Assembly: GCF_001613145.1 (NCBI RefSeq) | Contig: NZ_BDBU01000026.1 | Span: 1-47,139 of the forward strand | DNA: 47,139 bases | Direction of reading: 5' to 3' | DNA from: Nocardia jejuensis NBRC 103114 | GTDB lineage: Bacteria > Actinomycetota > Actinomycetes > Mycobacteriales > Mycobacteriaceae | Part shown: in pieces, positions 15,224-23,849 of the stretch | Layout: every line of letters begins with the position of its first letter | Position numbering within the stretch: the stretch's first letter is position 1 | Made by a program: the position numbers and the translations under genes | The notes under the pieces: generated by a model | The model's input: only the letters and a program-made list of their open reading frames with translations | Databases searched by the model: none | Told to the model about the DNA's origin: nothing

Positions 15224-16333
15224 TCAGCGTCGCTCCGATCGGCTCGCGGCACGCCGTTCGGCGCGGTTGCCCGGGTAGTGCGCCGCGACCGGCGCGCGTG
15301 TGTCGGCCTCGTAGCGGTCGTACGCGTCGACGATCTCGCCGACGAGCCGGTGACGAACCACATCGCTGCTGGTGAGCGTGGCGATATGGATATCGTCGAC
15401 ATCCGCCAGCACCTCCGTCGCCGTGCGCAGGCCGGAGCGCGCGCCGTGCGGGAGGTCGACCTGGCTGGTGTCGCCGGTCACCACCATCTTCGAGCCGAAG
15501 CCCAGACGGGTGAGGAACATCTTCATCTGCTCGGCCGTGGTGTTCTGCGCCTCGTCGAGAATGATGAACGAATCGTTCAGCGAGCGACCGCGCATGTACG
15601 CCAGCGGCGCGACCTCGATGACACCGGCCGCCATGAGCTTGGGAATGGCTTCCGGGTCCATCATGTCGTGCAGGGCGTCGTAGAGCGGGCGCAGATACGG
15701 ATCGATCTTCTCGTTGAGCGTGCCCGGCAGGAAGCCCAGCCGCTCACCCGCCTCGACCGCCGGCCGAGTCAGGATGATGCGGGTGACCTGCTTGCTCTGC
15801 AACGCCTGCACGGCCTTGGCCATGGCCAGATACGTCTTGCCGGTACCGGCCGGGCCGACGCCGAACACGATGGTGTTCGAGTCGATGGCGTCGACATAGC
15901 GCTTCTGGTTGAGGGTCTTGGGCCGGATGGTCTTGCCGCGCCGGGACAGGATGTCCAGACTCAGCACCTCGGCCGGCGAGTCCGAAGAACCCTCGGTGAG
16001 CATGGAGTAGGTGTGCCGCACGGCCTCCGCGGTGACGACCCGGTTGCGGGCGGTCAAGGCCACCAGCTGGGCGATGACGCGTTCCGCGAGGGCCACGTCG
16101 CCGGGCTTGCCGGTAAGGGTGATGGAGTTGCCGCGCACGTGAATGTCGGCGTCGAGCAGACGCTCGAGTTCACGCAGGTTCTCATCAGCCGAACCCAGGA
16201 ATCCGAACACCGACTCGGGGGCCAATTCGATGCTGGAGCGAACTGTTCGCCCCGCCGGTCCGGACCCGTCGCCACCAGCCCCGATGCTGGCAATGGGTGT
16301 GTTCTGGTCACCGATCTCGCCTGGTGTTCTCAA
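15224..16333 (-). CDS. phoH: PhoH-family ATPase
   Basis: The protein has 369 residues. The N-terminal part has a KH-like segment (SADENLRELERLLDADIHVRGN), then the PhoH ATPase with Walker A GPAGTGKTYLA, Walker B IILDEAQN and TGDTSQVDL. PhoH is an RNA-linked ATPase that is usually found with YbeY. It corresponds to Rv2368c and is the first gene of the phoH-ybeY-corC-cdd-era operon. The only plausible upstream start in frame is TTG 16333; no clear ribosome site precedes it, and TATAGC at 16339-16344 could be part of a promoter next to the start. Confidence 0.93.
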   Translation of the reverse strand: MRTPGEIGDQNTPIASIGAGGDGSGPAGRTVRSSIELAPESVFGFLGSADENLRELERLLDADIHVRGNSITLTGKPGDVALAERVIAQLVALTARNRVVTAEAVRHTYSMLTEGSSDSPAEVLSLDILSRRGKTIRPKTLNQKRYVDAIDSNTIVFGVGPAGTGKTYLAMAKAVQALQSKQVTRIILTRPAVEAGERLGFLPGTLNEKIDPYLRPLYDALHDMMDPEAIPKLMAAGVIEVAPLAYMRGRSLNDSFIILDEAQNTTAEQMKMFLTRLGFGSKMVVTGDTSQVDLPHGARSGLRTATEVLADVDDIHIATLTSSDVVRHRLVGEIVDAYDRYEADTRAPVAAHYPGNRAERRAASRSERR

Positions 16334-16489
16334 AAGTGGCTATAGCCTGCTTTCCGGTCTCGAGCCGCACTTCCTGATGAAAGTTTAGCGCTGAGGACCG
16401 ACAGCGCCCAGTGAATAGACCGCTACCAGCAGGGGCGACGCGAGACCGCCGCGTCCTCGCGGCCGGGGCGTTACTTGCCGATCGCACGC

Positions 16490-17386
16490 TCAGGGGGCTG
16501 ATTGCGACCGCGCCAGGACGAACTCGCGGAAGCGGCGAACGGCCTCCGACGGTACCGCCGAGGCGGACCAGATGAGTCCGACGGCCCTGCTCGCGCCCGG
16601 ATCTGTCAGCGGAATCAATACCGGGGCGGGCAGCGGTCCTCGCACGGGAGGTTCCTCGAGCGGAAGTATCGAGACCCCCAGGCCCGCCGCCACCAGACCC
16701 GACACCGTCACCAGATCGCTGGACTCGAAGGTGATGCGCGGGCGGAAATCGGCTGCGGCACAGAGGTCGTCGAGGATACGGCGCATACCGAAACCGAGGT
16801 GCATGGTGATGAAGTCGGCGTCGGCGGCCTCGGCCAGGCGGACCTGGCGGCGTGCGGCCAGCCGATGATCGGCCGGGACCGCGAGCGCCAGCAGCTGATG
16901 TTGCAGAGTGCGCCAGCCCAGGCCGGGAACCCCGGGCCTCGGAGACACCAGGCCCAGGTCGGCGGTGCCGTCCAGCACGCGCTCGGTCACCGATTCGACC
17001 GCGTCCTGGTTGAGGGTGAAGGTGATCCGGGCCGAGCCCCGGCGAAAACCAGAGATCAACTCTGGAACCAGCCGCGCCCCGAACGAGTGCAGGAACGAGA
17101 GCCGCACGACGCCCTGCGCGGGATTGGCCAGATCCGCCAGTTCCCGGGCGGCGGCATCGAGCTCGGCCTGCGCGCGACGCGCGTGCTCGTAGTAGACCCG
17201 CCCGAAATCGTTGAGAGCCAACCGTTTCCCGTGCCGGTCGAACAATCGCACCCCGAGCTGCCGCTCCAGCCGGGCCAGCATCCGCGACAGGGTCGGCTGG
17301 GTCAGGTGCAACCGTTCGGCCGCGGCCCCCACCCGCTCCAACTCCGCGAGCATCGTGAACCAGTGCAAGTCGTCACTCGCCACCAT
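16490..17386 (-). CDS. LysR-family transcriptional regulator
   Basis: The protein has 298 residues. The N-terminal helix-turn-helix reads DLHWFTMLAELERVGAAAER then LTQPTLSRMLARLERQLG, followed by LFDRHGKRLALNDFG; the C-terminal co-inducer domain spans about 90-295. It starts at ATG 17386 and is divergent from the MFS gene with a 99-bp gap that contains an inverted repeat. By family rule it probably controls the MFS gene. LysR regulators of this subgroup that pair with DHA-type exporters are common, but the ligand is unknown. Confidence 0.93.
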   Translation of the reverse strand: MVASDDLHWFTMLAELERVGAAAERLHLTQPTLSRMLARLERQLGVRLFDRHGKRLALNDFGRVYYEHARRAQAELDAAARELADLANPAQGVVRLSFLHSFGARLVPELISGFRRGSARITFTLNQDAVESVTERVLDGTADLGLVSPRPGVPGLGWRTLQHQLLALAVPADHRLAARRQVRLAEAADADFITMHLGFGMRRILDDLCAAADFRPRITFESSDLVTVSGLVAAGLGVSILPLEEPPVRGPLPAPVLIPLTDPGASRAVGLIWSASAVPSEAVRRFREFVLARSQSAP

Positions 17387-17422
17387 CGGCCTCCCCTACC
17401 TGACCACCGCTAATGCGCCTGC

Positions 17423-17453
17423 GGAATAAGCATCCCGTTCATTATGCATTTCC
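17423..17453. promoter_or_regulatory. Candidate LysR operator between the regulator and MFS gene
   Basis: GGAATAAGCAT (17423-17433) and ATGCATTTCC (17444-17453) form an imperfect inverted repeat with a 10-bp spacer. The AT-rich arms stand out in this GC-rich DNA and lie midway between the divergent starts, where LysR proteins usually bind. Confidence 0.5.
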
Positions 17454-17466
17454 TTTCGGAAGGATC

Positions 17467-17481
17467 ATGAGCACATTCTGA
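17467..17481 (+). CDS. Four-codon upstream ORF before the MFS gene
   Basis: ATG AGC ACA TTC TGA has a good ribosome site (GGAAGG, 17458-17463). Its stop is 4 nt before the GTG of the MFS gene, which itself has no ribosome site. Translation of the exporter could depend on re-initiation after this mini-ORF. Alternatively it marks an old start now out of frame. No peptide function is implied. Confidence 0.4.
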   Translation: MSTF

Positions 17482-17485
17482 GCCG

Positions 17486-19078
17486 GTGACCGAGACTCCC
17501 GCCGACTCCGCGACCGCCACCCGTACCGAGTTCGGCGGTGACATCGCCCGTGACCGGCAGGATCGGGGGGTCGGCCCCATCCCCGCACGCCAACCGGTAG
17601 GCGCCGGACACGCACTCGCCGCCACACATACACCGGCCGCCAACGGACGCAGGGCTGCCGTCGCGGATGCGGCAGCCACCGCACCCATCGCCATTGCCAC
17701 GGGAGACACGGCCGCCGCGCGCACAGCGGCCGCCCCGGGACACGCGATCGTCACCGCGCACACAACGAGCACCGACGGACGCACTGCCGCCGCACACACC
17801 ACCGGACACACCGCCGCCGCACGCACAGCGGCTTCCGCGGCCCGCGCAGGACGTCGACACGAGATTCGGCGACACGGCGATTCCGCCGCGGCGCAGGGCA
17901 ATCGGTCCGGCCATGAGCGGCGGATCAGGATCGCGTTGTTCGCGGCGGGGCTCACCACCTTCACGTCGATGTACAGCGCTCAGGCGCTGCTGCCGAGTTT
18001 GTCGACAGCGTTCGGGGCGACGCCCGCCCATGCGGCACTGGCTGTTTCACTGACCACCGGCCTGCTGGCGCTGGCGATCGTGCCCGTGAGCGTGCTCTCG
18101 GGACGATTCGGGCGTACCAGGGTCATGTTCACCTCGGCGGTGACCGCGGCCGTGATCGGACTGCTGCTGCCGTTCAGCCCCACCCTCGACGTGCTGCTGC
18201 TCGGTCGCGCGGTGCAGGGGATCGCGCTGGCGGGCGTACCGGCCGTGGCCATGGCGTATCTGGCCGAGGAGATCGGTGCGGCGAATCTGGGCGCGGCGAT
18301 GGGCGTCTATGTGTCGGGCACCAGCATCGGAGGTCTTGCGGGACGGCTGCTTCCGGCCTTCACCCTCGAGCTGGGCTCGTGGCGCTGGGGCGAGGCCGTG
18401 GTCGCGACCGCCGCCGCGCTCTGCACCGTCTGGTTCGTGCGCGCCCTTCCGCCGTCCAGACGATTCACCCCCGTTCCGGTCGACATCCGCTCGGTCGCGG
18501 CCGATCTGGCGGGTCATCTCCGCAACCGCACCCTGCTCCCCCTCTTCGCCCTGGCCTTCGTCCTGATGGGCGGCTTCGTCTCGGTCTACAACTTCCTGGG
18601 GTACCGCCTGATCGCCTCGCCCTTCGGATTGTCCGCCGCCGCAGCCGGTTCGGTCTTCGTCCTGTATCTGGCGGGCACCGCGTCCTCGACGATCGCGGGC
18701 CGCCTGGCCGACCGCCTCGGACGCCCCCGCATCCTCACCGTCGCCATTCTCACCATGGCTCTCGGCCTGGCCTGCACCCTCCCGGACCGCCTGCCCACCC
18801 TGCTGTTCGGCGTCTTCCTCTGGACCGCAGGCTTTTTCGCCGCTCATTCCGTAGCCAGCTCCTGGGTCGGCGCGGCCGCCACCGGGAACCGAGCCGCCGC
18901 CTCGTCCCTCTACCTGTTCGCCTACTACCTCGGCAGCTCGGTCATCGGCGCGGCGGCGGGCCTGGCCTACACCGCACACGGCTGGGCCGGTCTCAGCGTC
19001 TACGTCGCCGCCCTCATACTGCTGGCAGCGACCTTGACCGCCCGCCTACGACACACATCGCCCAGGACCCGACCGTAG
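17486..19078 (+). CDS. MFS transporter with a long low-complexity N-terminus
   Basis: The protein has 530 residues from GTG 17486. Residues from about 150 form a normal 12-helix major facilitator (LFAAGLTTFTSMYSAQALLP, VSVLSGRFGRTRVMF, DRLGRPRILTVAIL), resembling YnfM/DHA-type drug exporters. Residues 1-145 are unusual: rich in Ala, Thr, Arg and His, with repeated TAAARTAA units and no predicted helix bundle. No start codon is visible in frame between the GTG and the first helix, so the extension seems real unless the start codon is non-standard. It is divergent from the LysR regulator. Confidence 0.85.
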   Translation: MTETPADSATATRTEFGGDIARDRQDRGVGPIPARQPVGAGHALAATHTPAANGRRAAVADAAATAPIAIATGDTAAARTAAAPGHAIVTAHTTSTDGRTAAAHTTGHTAAARTAASAARAGRRHEIRRHGDSAAAQGNRSGHERRIRIALFAAGLTTFTSMYSAQALLPSLSTAFGATPAHAALAVSLTTGLLALAIVPVSVLSGRFGRTRVMFTSAVTAAVIGLLLPFSPTLDVLLLGRAVQGIALAGVPAVAMAYLAEEIGAANLGAAMGVYVSGTSIGGLAGRLLPAFTLELGSWRWGEAVVATAAALCTVWFVRALPPSRRFTPVPVDIRSVAADLAGHLRNRTLLPLFALAFVLMGGFVSVYNFLGYRLIASPFGLSAAAAGSVFVLYLAGTASSTIAGRLADRLGRPRILTVAILTMALGLACTLPDRLPTLLFGVFLWTAGFFAAHSVASSWVGAAATGNRAAASSLYLFAYYLGSSVIGAAAGLAYTAHGWAGLSVYVAALILLAATLTARLRHTSPRTRP

Positions 19079-19368
19079 AGATGTTTGTTCGCGTAGGCCG
19101 GTGATCGGGACCGCCGGGTCCGTCGACGACCGGGCGGTGCGCGTGGGGCAGGGCGTCGTGGTACTCGAGGGCAGGCAGTCGGTGCTACTACCACTCGGCG
19201 CTGCCGGATGCATCGAACCGCGCTGCAGCCGACTCGGCAGCGGCCTCGACGCTCGCGCACCCTCGCGCCGCTCTGGTACACCATCACAGACCAGCCCTGA
19301 ACCACGCCACCAGGACTCGGGGCGCCGCGGTGCTTGCTCGGCCGCGGGGCTTGCTCGGCGCGGCATGC

Positions 19369-20109
19369 TCACCAGCGGGAGGTCAATGCTCCCAGCGCGC
19401 CGAGGGCCACCGCCGCGGCGGTGGAGGTACGCAGGACGGTGGGGCCGAGCAGGACTATGTCGGCGCCGGCCGCGGCGAGGGCCGTGAGTTCCGAATCGTC
19501 CAGGCCGCCTTCGGGTCCGACGATGAGGATCACCTCGGGGGCCTGGGCCAGCGGGAGTTCGGTGAAGCGCGAGGCGCCGGATTCGTGCAGCGCCGCGATG
19601 ACCGCACCGCCGGCCTTGGCGGTGTCGATCAGCGTCAGCACCTCGCGGGTGGAGTGCAGATCGGAGACGTCCGGAATGTAGGGGCGCCGGGATTGGCGCG
19701 CGGCCTGGCGGGCGGCGGCCGTCCACTTCTCGACGCCCTTGCGGGCCTTGCCTTCCCAGTTGGCGACGCAGCGCGCGGCCTGCCAGGGCACGATCGCGTC
19801 CGCGCCGGCCTCGGTCATGAGCTCGACCGCGAGTTCGGAGCGGTCGGACTTGGGCAGCGCCTGCACCACGGTGACCTGCGGGGTCACCGGTTCGGCGATC
19901 CGGCGGGAGAGGACCTTCAGCTCCAGCCGGTCCTTCTGGGCCCCAATCACTTCCGAGTCGGCGAGCACACCGTGTCCGTCGGACAGGGTGATGGGTTCTC
20001 CCACCCGGATGCGACGCACCGTCGCGGCATGGCGGCCCTCGGGGCCGTCCAGGACCGCGGTCGCACCCGGTTCGGGAATCTCGTCGAGGTAGAAGACGGT
20101 GGCGGCCAA
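19369..20109 (-). CDS. rsmE: 16S rRNA (uracil-1498-N3)-methyltransferase
   Basis: The protein has 246 residues. It has the N-terminal PUA-like strand set (VFYLDEIPEPGA, GRHAATVRRIRVGEPITLSDGHG) and the SPOUT knot with the AdoMet loop VGPEGGLDDSEL and LGPTVLRTSTAAAVAL. It methylates U1498 of 16S rRNA. TTG 20109 is the likely start, 4 bp after the dnaJ2 stop, so it belongs to the hrcA-dnaJ2-rsmE operon, the same order as Rv2374c-Rv2372c. Confidence 0.95.
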   Translation of the reverse strand: MAATVFYLDEIPEPGATAVLDGPEGRHAATVRRIRVGEPITLSDGHGVLADSEVIGAQKDRLELKVLSRRIAEPVTPQVTVVQALPKSDRSELAVELMTEAGADAIVPWQAARCVANWEGKARKGVEKWTAAARQAARQSRRPYIPDVSDLHSTREVLTLIDTAKAGGAVIAALHESGASRFTELPLAQAPEVILIVGPEGGLDDSELTALAAAGADIVLLGPTVLRTSTAAAVALGALGALTSRW

Positions 20110-20113
20110 CGGA

Positions 20114-21265
20114 TCAGCGACCGCTGAACGACGCGCGCAGACGAGCGAACAGGCCGCTGTTGTGCTCGGACTGGGCCGAGAGAACTTCGGTGCGTTCGGT
20201 GCCGCGCATTTCCTTGTACTTGCGCAGCAGGTCCGTCTGCTTGGAGTCGAGCTTCGTCGGGATCACGATGTCCAGGTGCGCGATGAGGTCACCACGCGAG
20301 TTGGCGCGCAACTTCGGCATGCCGTGCCCGCGCAGCACCGAGACCTCGCCGGGCTGGGTGCCCGCGGGGATGGTGAGTTCGACCGGCCCGTCCAGGATGG
20401 TGTCCACGACGACGGTGGTGCCGAGGGCGGCGTCCACGATCGGCACCCGGATGGTGCAGTGCAGGTCGTCGCCGTCGCGCACGTAGGTGTCGTGCGGCTG
20501 CTCCACGATCTCGACGTACAGATCACCGGCGGGACCGCCGCCGGGGCCGACCTCGCCCTGAGCCGCGAGCCGCACCCGCATGCCGCTGGCCACACCGGCC
20601 GGAATCGGCGCGGCGATCTCGCGACGCGAGCGCACTCGTCCGTCGCCGCCGCACTTGCGGCAGGGATCGGGGATGGTCTCGCCCGCGCCACGGCAGGTGG
20701 GGCAGGGCCGCGAGGTCATGACCTGGCCCAGGAAGGAACGCTGGATGGTCTGCACTTCGCCTGCACCGCCACAGGTTTCGCAGCGCACCGGCTTGGAGTT
20801 GCCGTTGGTGCCCGAGCCCGTGCACAGGTCGCAGATGATCGCGGTGTCGACGGTCAGATGCTTGGTGACGCCGACCGCGCACTCCTGCAGCGAGAGTCGG
20901 GTTCGCAGCAGCGAATCCGCGCCGGGCTGCACCCGACCGCGCGGCTTGCGCGCGCCGCCGGAGGAGTTCATACCGCCGAAGAAGGCCTCGAACACGTCGC
21001 CGAGTCCGCCGAAGCCGGCTCCGGAGAAGCCTTGGCCACCACCGCCGGATTCGAGCGGGTCACCGCCGAGGTCGACGACGCGACGCTTCTCGGGGTCCGA
21101 CAGGACCTCGTACGCCGCGGACACCTCGCGGAACTTCTCCTGCGCCTCCGTTTCCGGGTTGACGTCGGGATGAAGTTCGCGTGCCAGCTTGCGATAGGCG
21201 CGCTTGATCTCCTGGTCGGTCGCGTTCTGTGCGACGCCGAGCAGTCCGTAATAGTCCCGTGCCAC
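20114..21265 (-). CDS. dnaJ2: Chaperone DnaJ (DnaJ2, HrcA-linked)
   Basis: The protein has 383 residues. The J domain has YRKLARELHPDVNP with the HPD motif needed to stimulate DnaK; then a Gly/Phe region (GGGGQGFSGAGFGGLG), the four zinc-finger repeats CDLCTGSG, CETCGGAG, CPTCRGAG and CRKCGGDG, and the C-terminal substrate-binding domains. It starts at GTG 21265, 36 bp after the hrcA stop. It is the second DnaJ type found in actinomycetes; the other is normally encoded with dnaK and grpE. Confidence 0.97.
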   Translation of the reverse strand: MARDYYGLLGVAQNATDQEIKRAYRKLARELHPDVNPETEAQEKFREVSAAYEVLSDPEKRRVVDLGGDPLESGGGGQGFSGAGFGGLGDVFEAFFGGMNSSGGARKPRGRVQPGADSLLRTRLSLQECAVGVTKHLTVDTAIICDLCTGSGTNGNSKPVRCETCGGAGEVQTIQRSFLGQVMTSRPCPTCRGAGETIPDPCRKCGGDGRVRSRREIAAPIPAGVASGMRVRLAAQGEVGPGGGPAGDLYVEIVEQPHDTYVRDGDDLHCTIRVPIVDAALGTTVVVDTILDGPVELTIPAGTQPGEVSVLRGHGMPKLRANSRGDLIAHLDIVIPTKLDSKQTDLLRKYKEMRGTERTEVLSAQSEHNSGLFARLRASFSGR

Positions 21266-21301
21266 TTGCGCTCTCTAGTCCTGTTTCGTCTCGCCGCTTG
21301 C

Positions 21302-22342
21302 TCACCGTTCGGCGAGCACCTCACCGATGTATCGGGCCACCGCGGCCACCGAGGCAATGGTGCCCGGGTAGTCCATGCGGGTCGGCCCAAGCACCCCCAT
21401 ACCTCCCAGCACCGTACCGGGCATGCCGTAACCGGTGGACACCACGGCCGTCCCACGCATCTGTTCGACCTTGGTTTCCTCCCCGATCTGCACGGTCACG
21501 GTACCCGGATACTGGGCCGCGGCCAGCAGCTTGAGCACGATGACCTGCTCTTCCAGCGCTTCGAGGACATTGCGGAGCGAACCGGGAAAACCGTTGCCCG
21601 CGAAATCGCCCGCATTGCGGGTGAGGTTGGCGGTGCCGCCGAGCACCAATCGCTCCTCCGGGTGTTCGACGAGCGTCTCCACGAGAGTGGTCGAGACCCG
21701 CACGAGCACGTCCCGTAGTCGCGCGGGCGAATGTTCGGGCAGTTCCGCGACCGCCGCGGAGGCGATGGCCAGGCGCTTGCCGTCCATGGCCTTGCCGAGC
21801 ATGGCGCGCAGTGCGGTCAGATCCTCTTCCTTGATCACATTGCCCAGATCCACCAGCCGCTGTTCCACGCGCCCGGTGTCGGTGATCACGACCAGCAGCA
21901 GTCGCGCGGGATTGAGCGCCACCACCTCGATGTGCCGCACGGTCGAGGCCGACACGGTCGGGTACTGCACCATGGCGACCTGCCGGGTCAGCTGAGCGAG
22001 CAGGCGCACGCCGCGGCGCAGCACGTCGTCGAGATCGACGCCGCTCTCCAGGAAGTCGGTGATGGCCCGGCGCTCGGCGTTGGAGAGCGGTTTCACCTCG
22101 GAGATGTGATCGACGAACTGCCGGTACCCCTTGTCGGTGGGGATACGTCCCGAGCTGGTGTGCGGCTGGGCGATGTAGCCCTCCGCCTCGAGCACCGCCA
22201 TATCGTTGCGGACGGTCGCGCTCGAGACGCCCAGATTGTGGCGTTCCACCAGCGTCTTGGAGCCGATCGGCTCCTTGGTCGAAATGTAGTCCGCGACGAT
22301 CGCCCGCAGGACTTCCAGCCGTCGCTGCTCGGTGCTCGACAT
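21302..22342 (-). CDS. hrcA: Heat-inducible transcription repressor HrcA
   Basis: The protein has 346 residues. The N-terminal winged helix includes LEVLRAIVADYISTKEPIGS and GVSSATVRNDMAVLE, and EGYIAQPHTSSGRIPTDKGYR is the family signature. HrcA binds CIRCE elements and represses chaperonin genes. ATG 22342 has an excellent site (GAGGAGG); the longer frame upstream is not homologous. No CIRCE sequence is visible upstream of this gene, so its own target is probably the groES/groEL genes elsewhere. Confidence 0.97.
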   Translation of the reverse strand: MSSTEQRRLEVLRAIVADYISTKEPIGSKTLVERHNLGVSSATVRNDMAVLEAEGYIAQPHTSSGRIPTDKGYRQFVDHISEVKPLSNAERRAITDFLESGVDLDDVLRRGVRLLAQLTRQVAMVQYPTVSASTVRHIEVVALNPARLLLVVITDTGRVEQRLVDLGNVIKEEDLTALRAMLGKAMDGKRLAIASAAVAELPEHSPARLRDVLVRVSTTLVETLVEHPEERLVLGGTANLTRNAGDFAGNGFPGSLRNVLEALEEQVIVLKLLAAAQYPGTVTVQIGEETKVEQMRGTAVVSTGYGMPGTVLGGMGVLGPTRMDYPGTIASVAAVARYIGEVLAER

Positions 22343-22544
22343 CCCCACCTCCTCGCTTCGCCTTCGGATCGCGTGCGCATCACCGAATGTCCGGCTGCTC
22401 GCACAGCCGCATCGGCATGACTTACCACGCTGATTCCCGGGATATCCGAAATCCAGTTTAGTGGCCCGCCCGGACATTGCCCGCGCGACTGCCTGCGAAC
22501 CTGAGCCGACCCGGCTCAGCGCGAGGCGGGCAGTCGCTCGGCGG

Positions 22545-23684
22545 TCACGCCAGGCCCGTGAAGAAGGACCGAATGTCCGCGACCAACAGTTCCGGGGACT
22601 GCATGGCGGCGAAATGCCCGCCGGAGTCGAAGTCGGTCCAGCGCACGATCGTGTTGAGCTGTTCGGCGAAGCGGCGGATGGCCGGATCGCCCGCGAAATT
22701 CGCTACCGCCGTCGGGGTTCGGGAGAAGGTCGGTCGAATTCCGGAATGCAGTGTCTCGTAGTACATCTGGGCGGAGGAACCGCCGGTGTTGGTGAACCAG
22801 TAGACGGCGATGTTGGCGAGCATCTGATCCCGGTCGACCCGCTCCTCGAGTGTGCCGGTGAGCCCGCTCCACGCGTGGAACTTCTCCACGATCCACGCCA
22901 GCTGTCCGGCAGGGGAATCGGCGAGTCCGAAGCCGAGCGTGTGCGGGCGGGTGCCCTGGATGCGGAAATAACCGCTGCCGTCGGCGAGGAATCCGGCCAG
23001 GATCGCGAGGCGCTGCTGCTCGGCCTCGGTGAGAGTGGCCACGACGTCCTCGGGGACCGGGCCGTAGGGGATGAAACCGCCGGTAGCCGCGTTCACGTGC
23101 ACGCCGATCACCCGGTCCGGGTCGATGCGTCCCACGTCCGGCCCGATATACGCACCGTAATCGCCGCCCTGCACCCCGTAGCGGGGATAGCCCAGGCGGT
23201 GCATGAGTTCGGCGTACGCGCGCGCGGTGCGGATGCTGTCCCAGCCCGAATCCGGTGCCGGACCGGAGAATCCGAAGTTGGGGTGGGACGGGATGATCAG
23301 GTGGAAGGCGGGACCGCCGTCCTCCGGATCGGTGAGCGGTTCGATGACCTCGAGGAATTCCACCACCGATCCCGGCCAGCCGTGCAACAGCAGCAGTGGG
23401 GTGGACTCGGCGCGGGATCTGATGTGCAGGAAGTGAATCCGCGCACCGTCGATGACCGTCGTGTACTGCGGATAGGCATTGAGCCGCTTCTCCCAGCGCC
23501 GCCAGTCGAATCGTTCCGCCCAATACGTCGCCAGTTCCCGCAGCTGGTCCACCGGCGCGCCGCGACTCCATCCCACGCCCGAAATCTGTTCCGGCCAGCG
23601 GGTCTCGTCGAGGCGGCGGCGCAGATCCCGCAGTTGCGAGGCGGGGACCTCGATGGTGAAGGGAACTATGTCATCGTCGAACAT
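22545..23684 (-). CDS. Epoxide hydrolase (alpha/beta hydrolase with EHN domain)
   Basis: The protein has 379 residues. The N-terminal EHN segment (PFTIEVPASQLRDLRRRLDETRWPE) precedes an alpha/beta hydrolase core. The oxyanion-hole motif is HGWPGS (101-106), the nucleophile is Asp175 in GVQGGDYGAY, and His357 in GGHFAAM is the likely base. This is the microsomal epoxide hydrolase type that opens epoxides to diols through an ester intermediate. In M. tuberculosis the mycobactin cluster lies between hrcA and hemN; here this single gene takes that place. The substrate cannot be told. Confidence 0.9.
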   Translation of the reverse strand: MFDDDIVPFTIEVPASQLRDLRRRLDETRWPEQISGVGWSRGAPVDQLRELATYWAERFDWRRWEKRLNAYPQYTTVIDGARIHFLHIRSRAESTPLLLLHGWPGSVVEFLEVIEPLTDPEDGGPAFHLIIPSHPNFGFSGPAPDSGWDSIRTARAYAELMHRLGYPRYGVQGGDYGAYIGPDVGRIDPDRVIGVHVNAATGGFIPYGPVPEDVVATLTEAEQQRLAILAGFLADGSGYFRIQGTRPHTLGFGLADSPAGQLAWIVEKFHAWSGLTGTLEERVDRDQMLANIAVYWFTNTGGSSAQMYYETLHSGIRPTFSRTPTAVANFAGDPAIRRFAEQLNTIVRWTDFDSGGHFAAMQSPELLVADIRSFFTGLA

Positions 23685-23849
23685 GACGACTTCCTCGCCA
23701 ACGCTGGGGGTGGGTGTCGTACCGAGCGTAGCTACCCGGTGCGGCGGATGGGGGCGATCGGTTCGTCGGCCTGTAGCTCCGCCGGGCGGCGAAATCCGGC
23801 GGAAAACCGTCGATTCCGTGCCGTTCGTGGAGCAGGAGGCCGGATTCGC

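Noticed and set aside
19079..19368. Gene or remnant between the MFS gene and rsmE
   Set aside because: Frames on both strands are Arg/Pro/Ser-rich without homology; no start or ribosome site stands out.
22343..22480. CIRCE element upstream of hrcA
   Set aside because: No TTAGCACTC/GAGTGCTAA-like repeat is visible.
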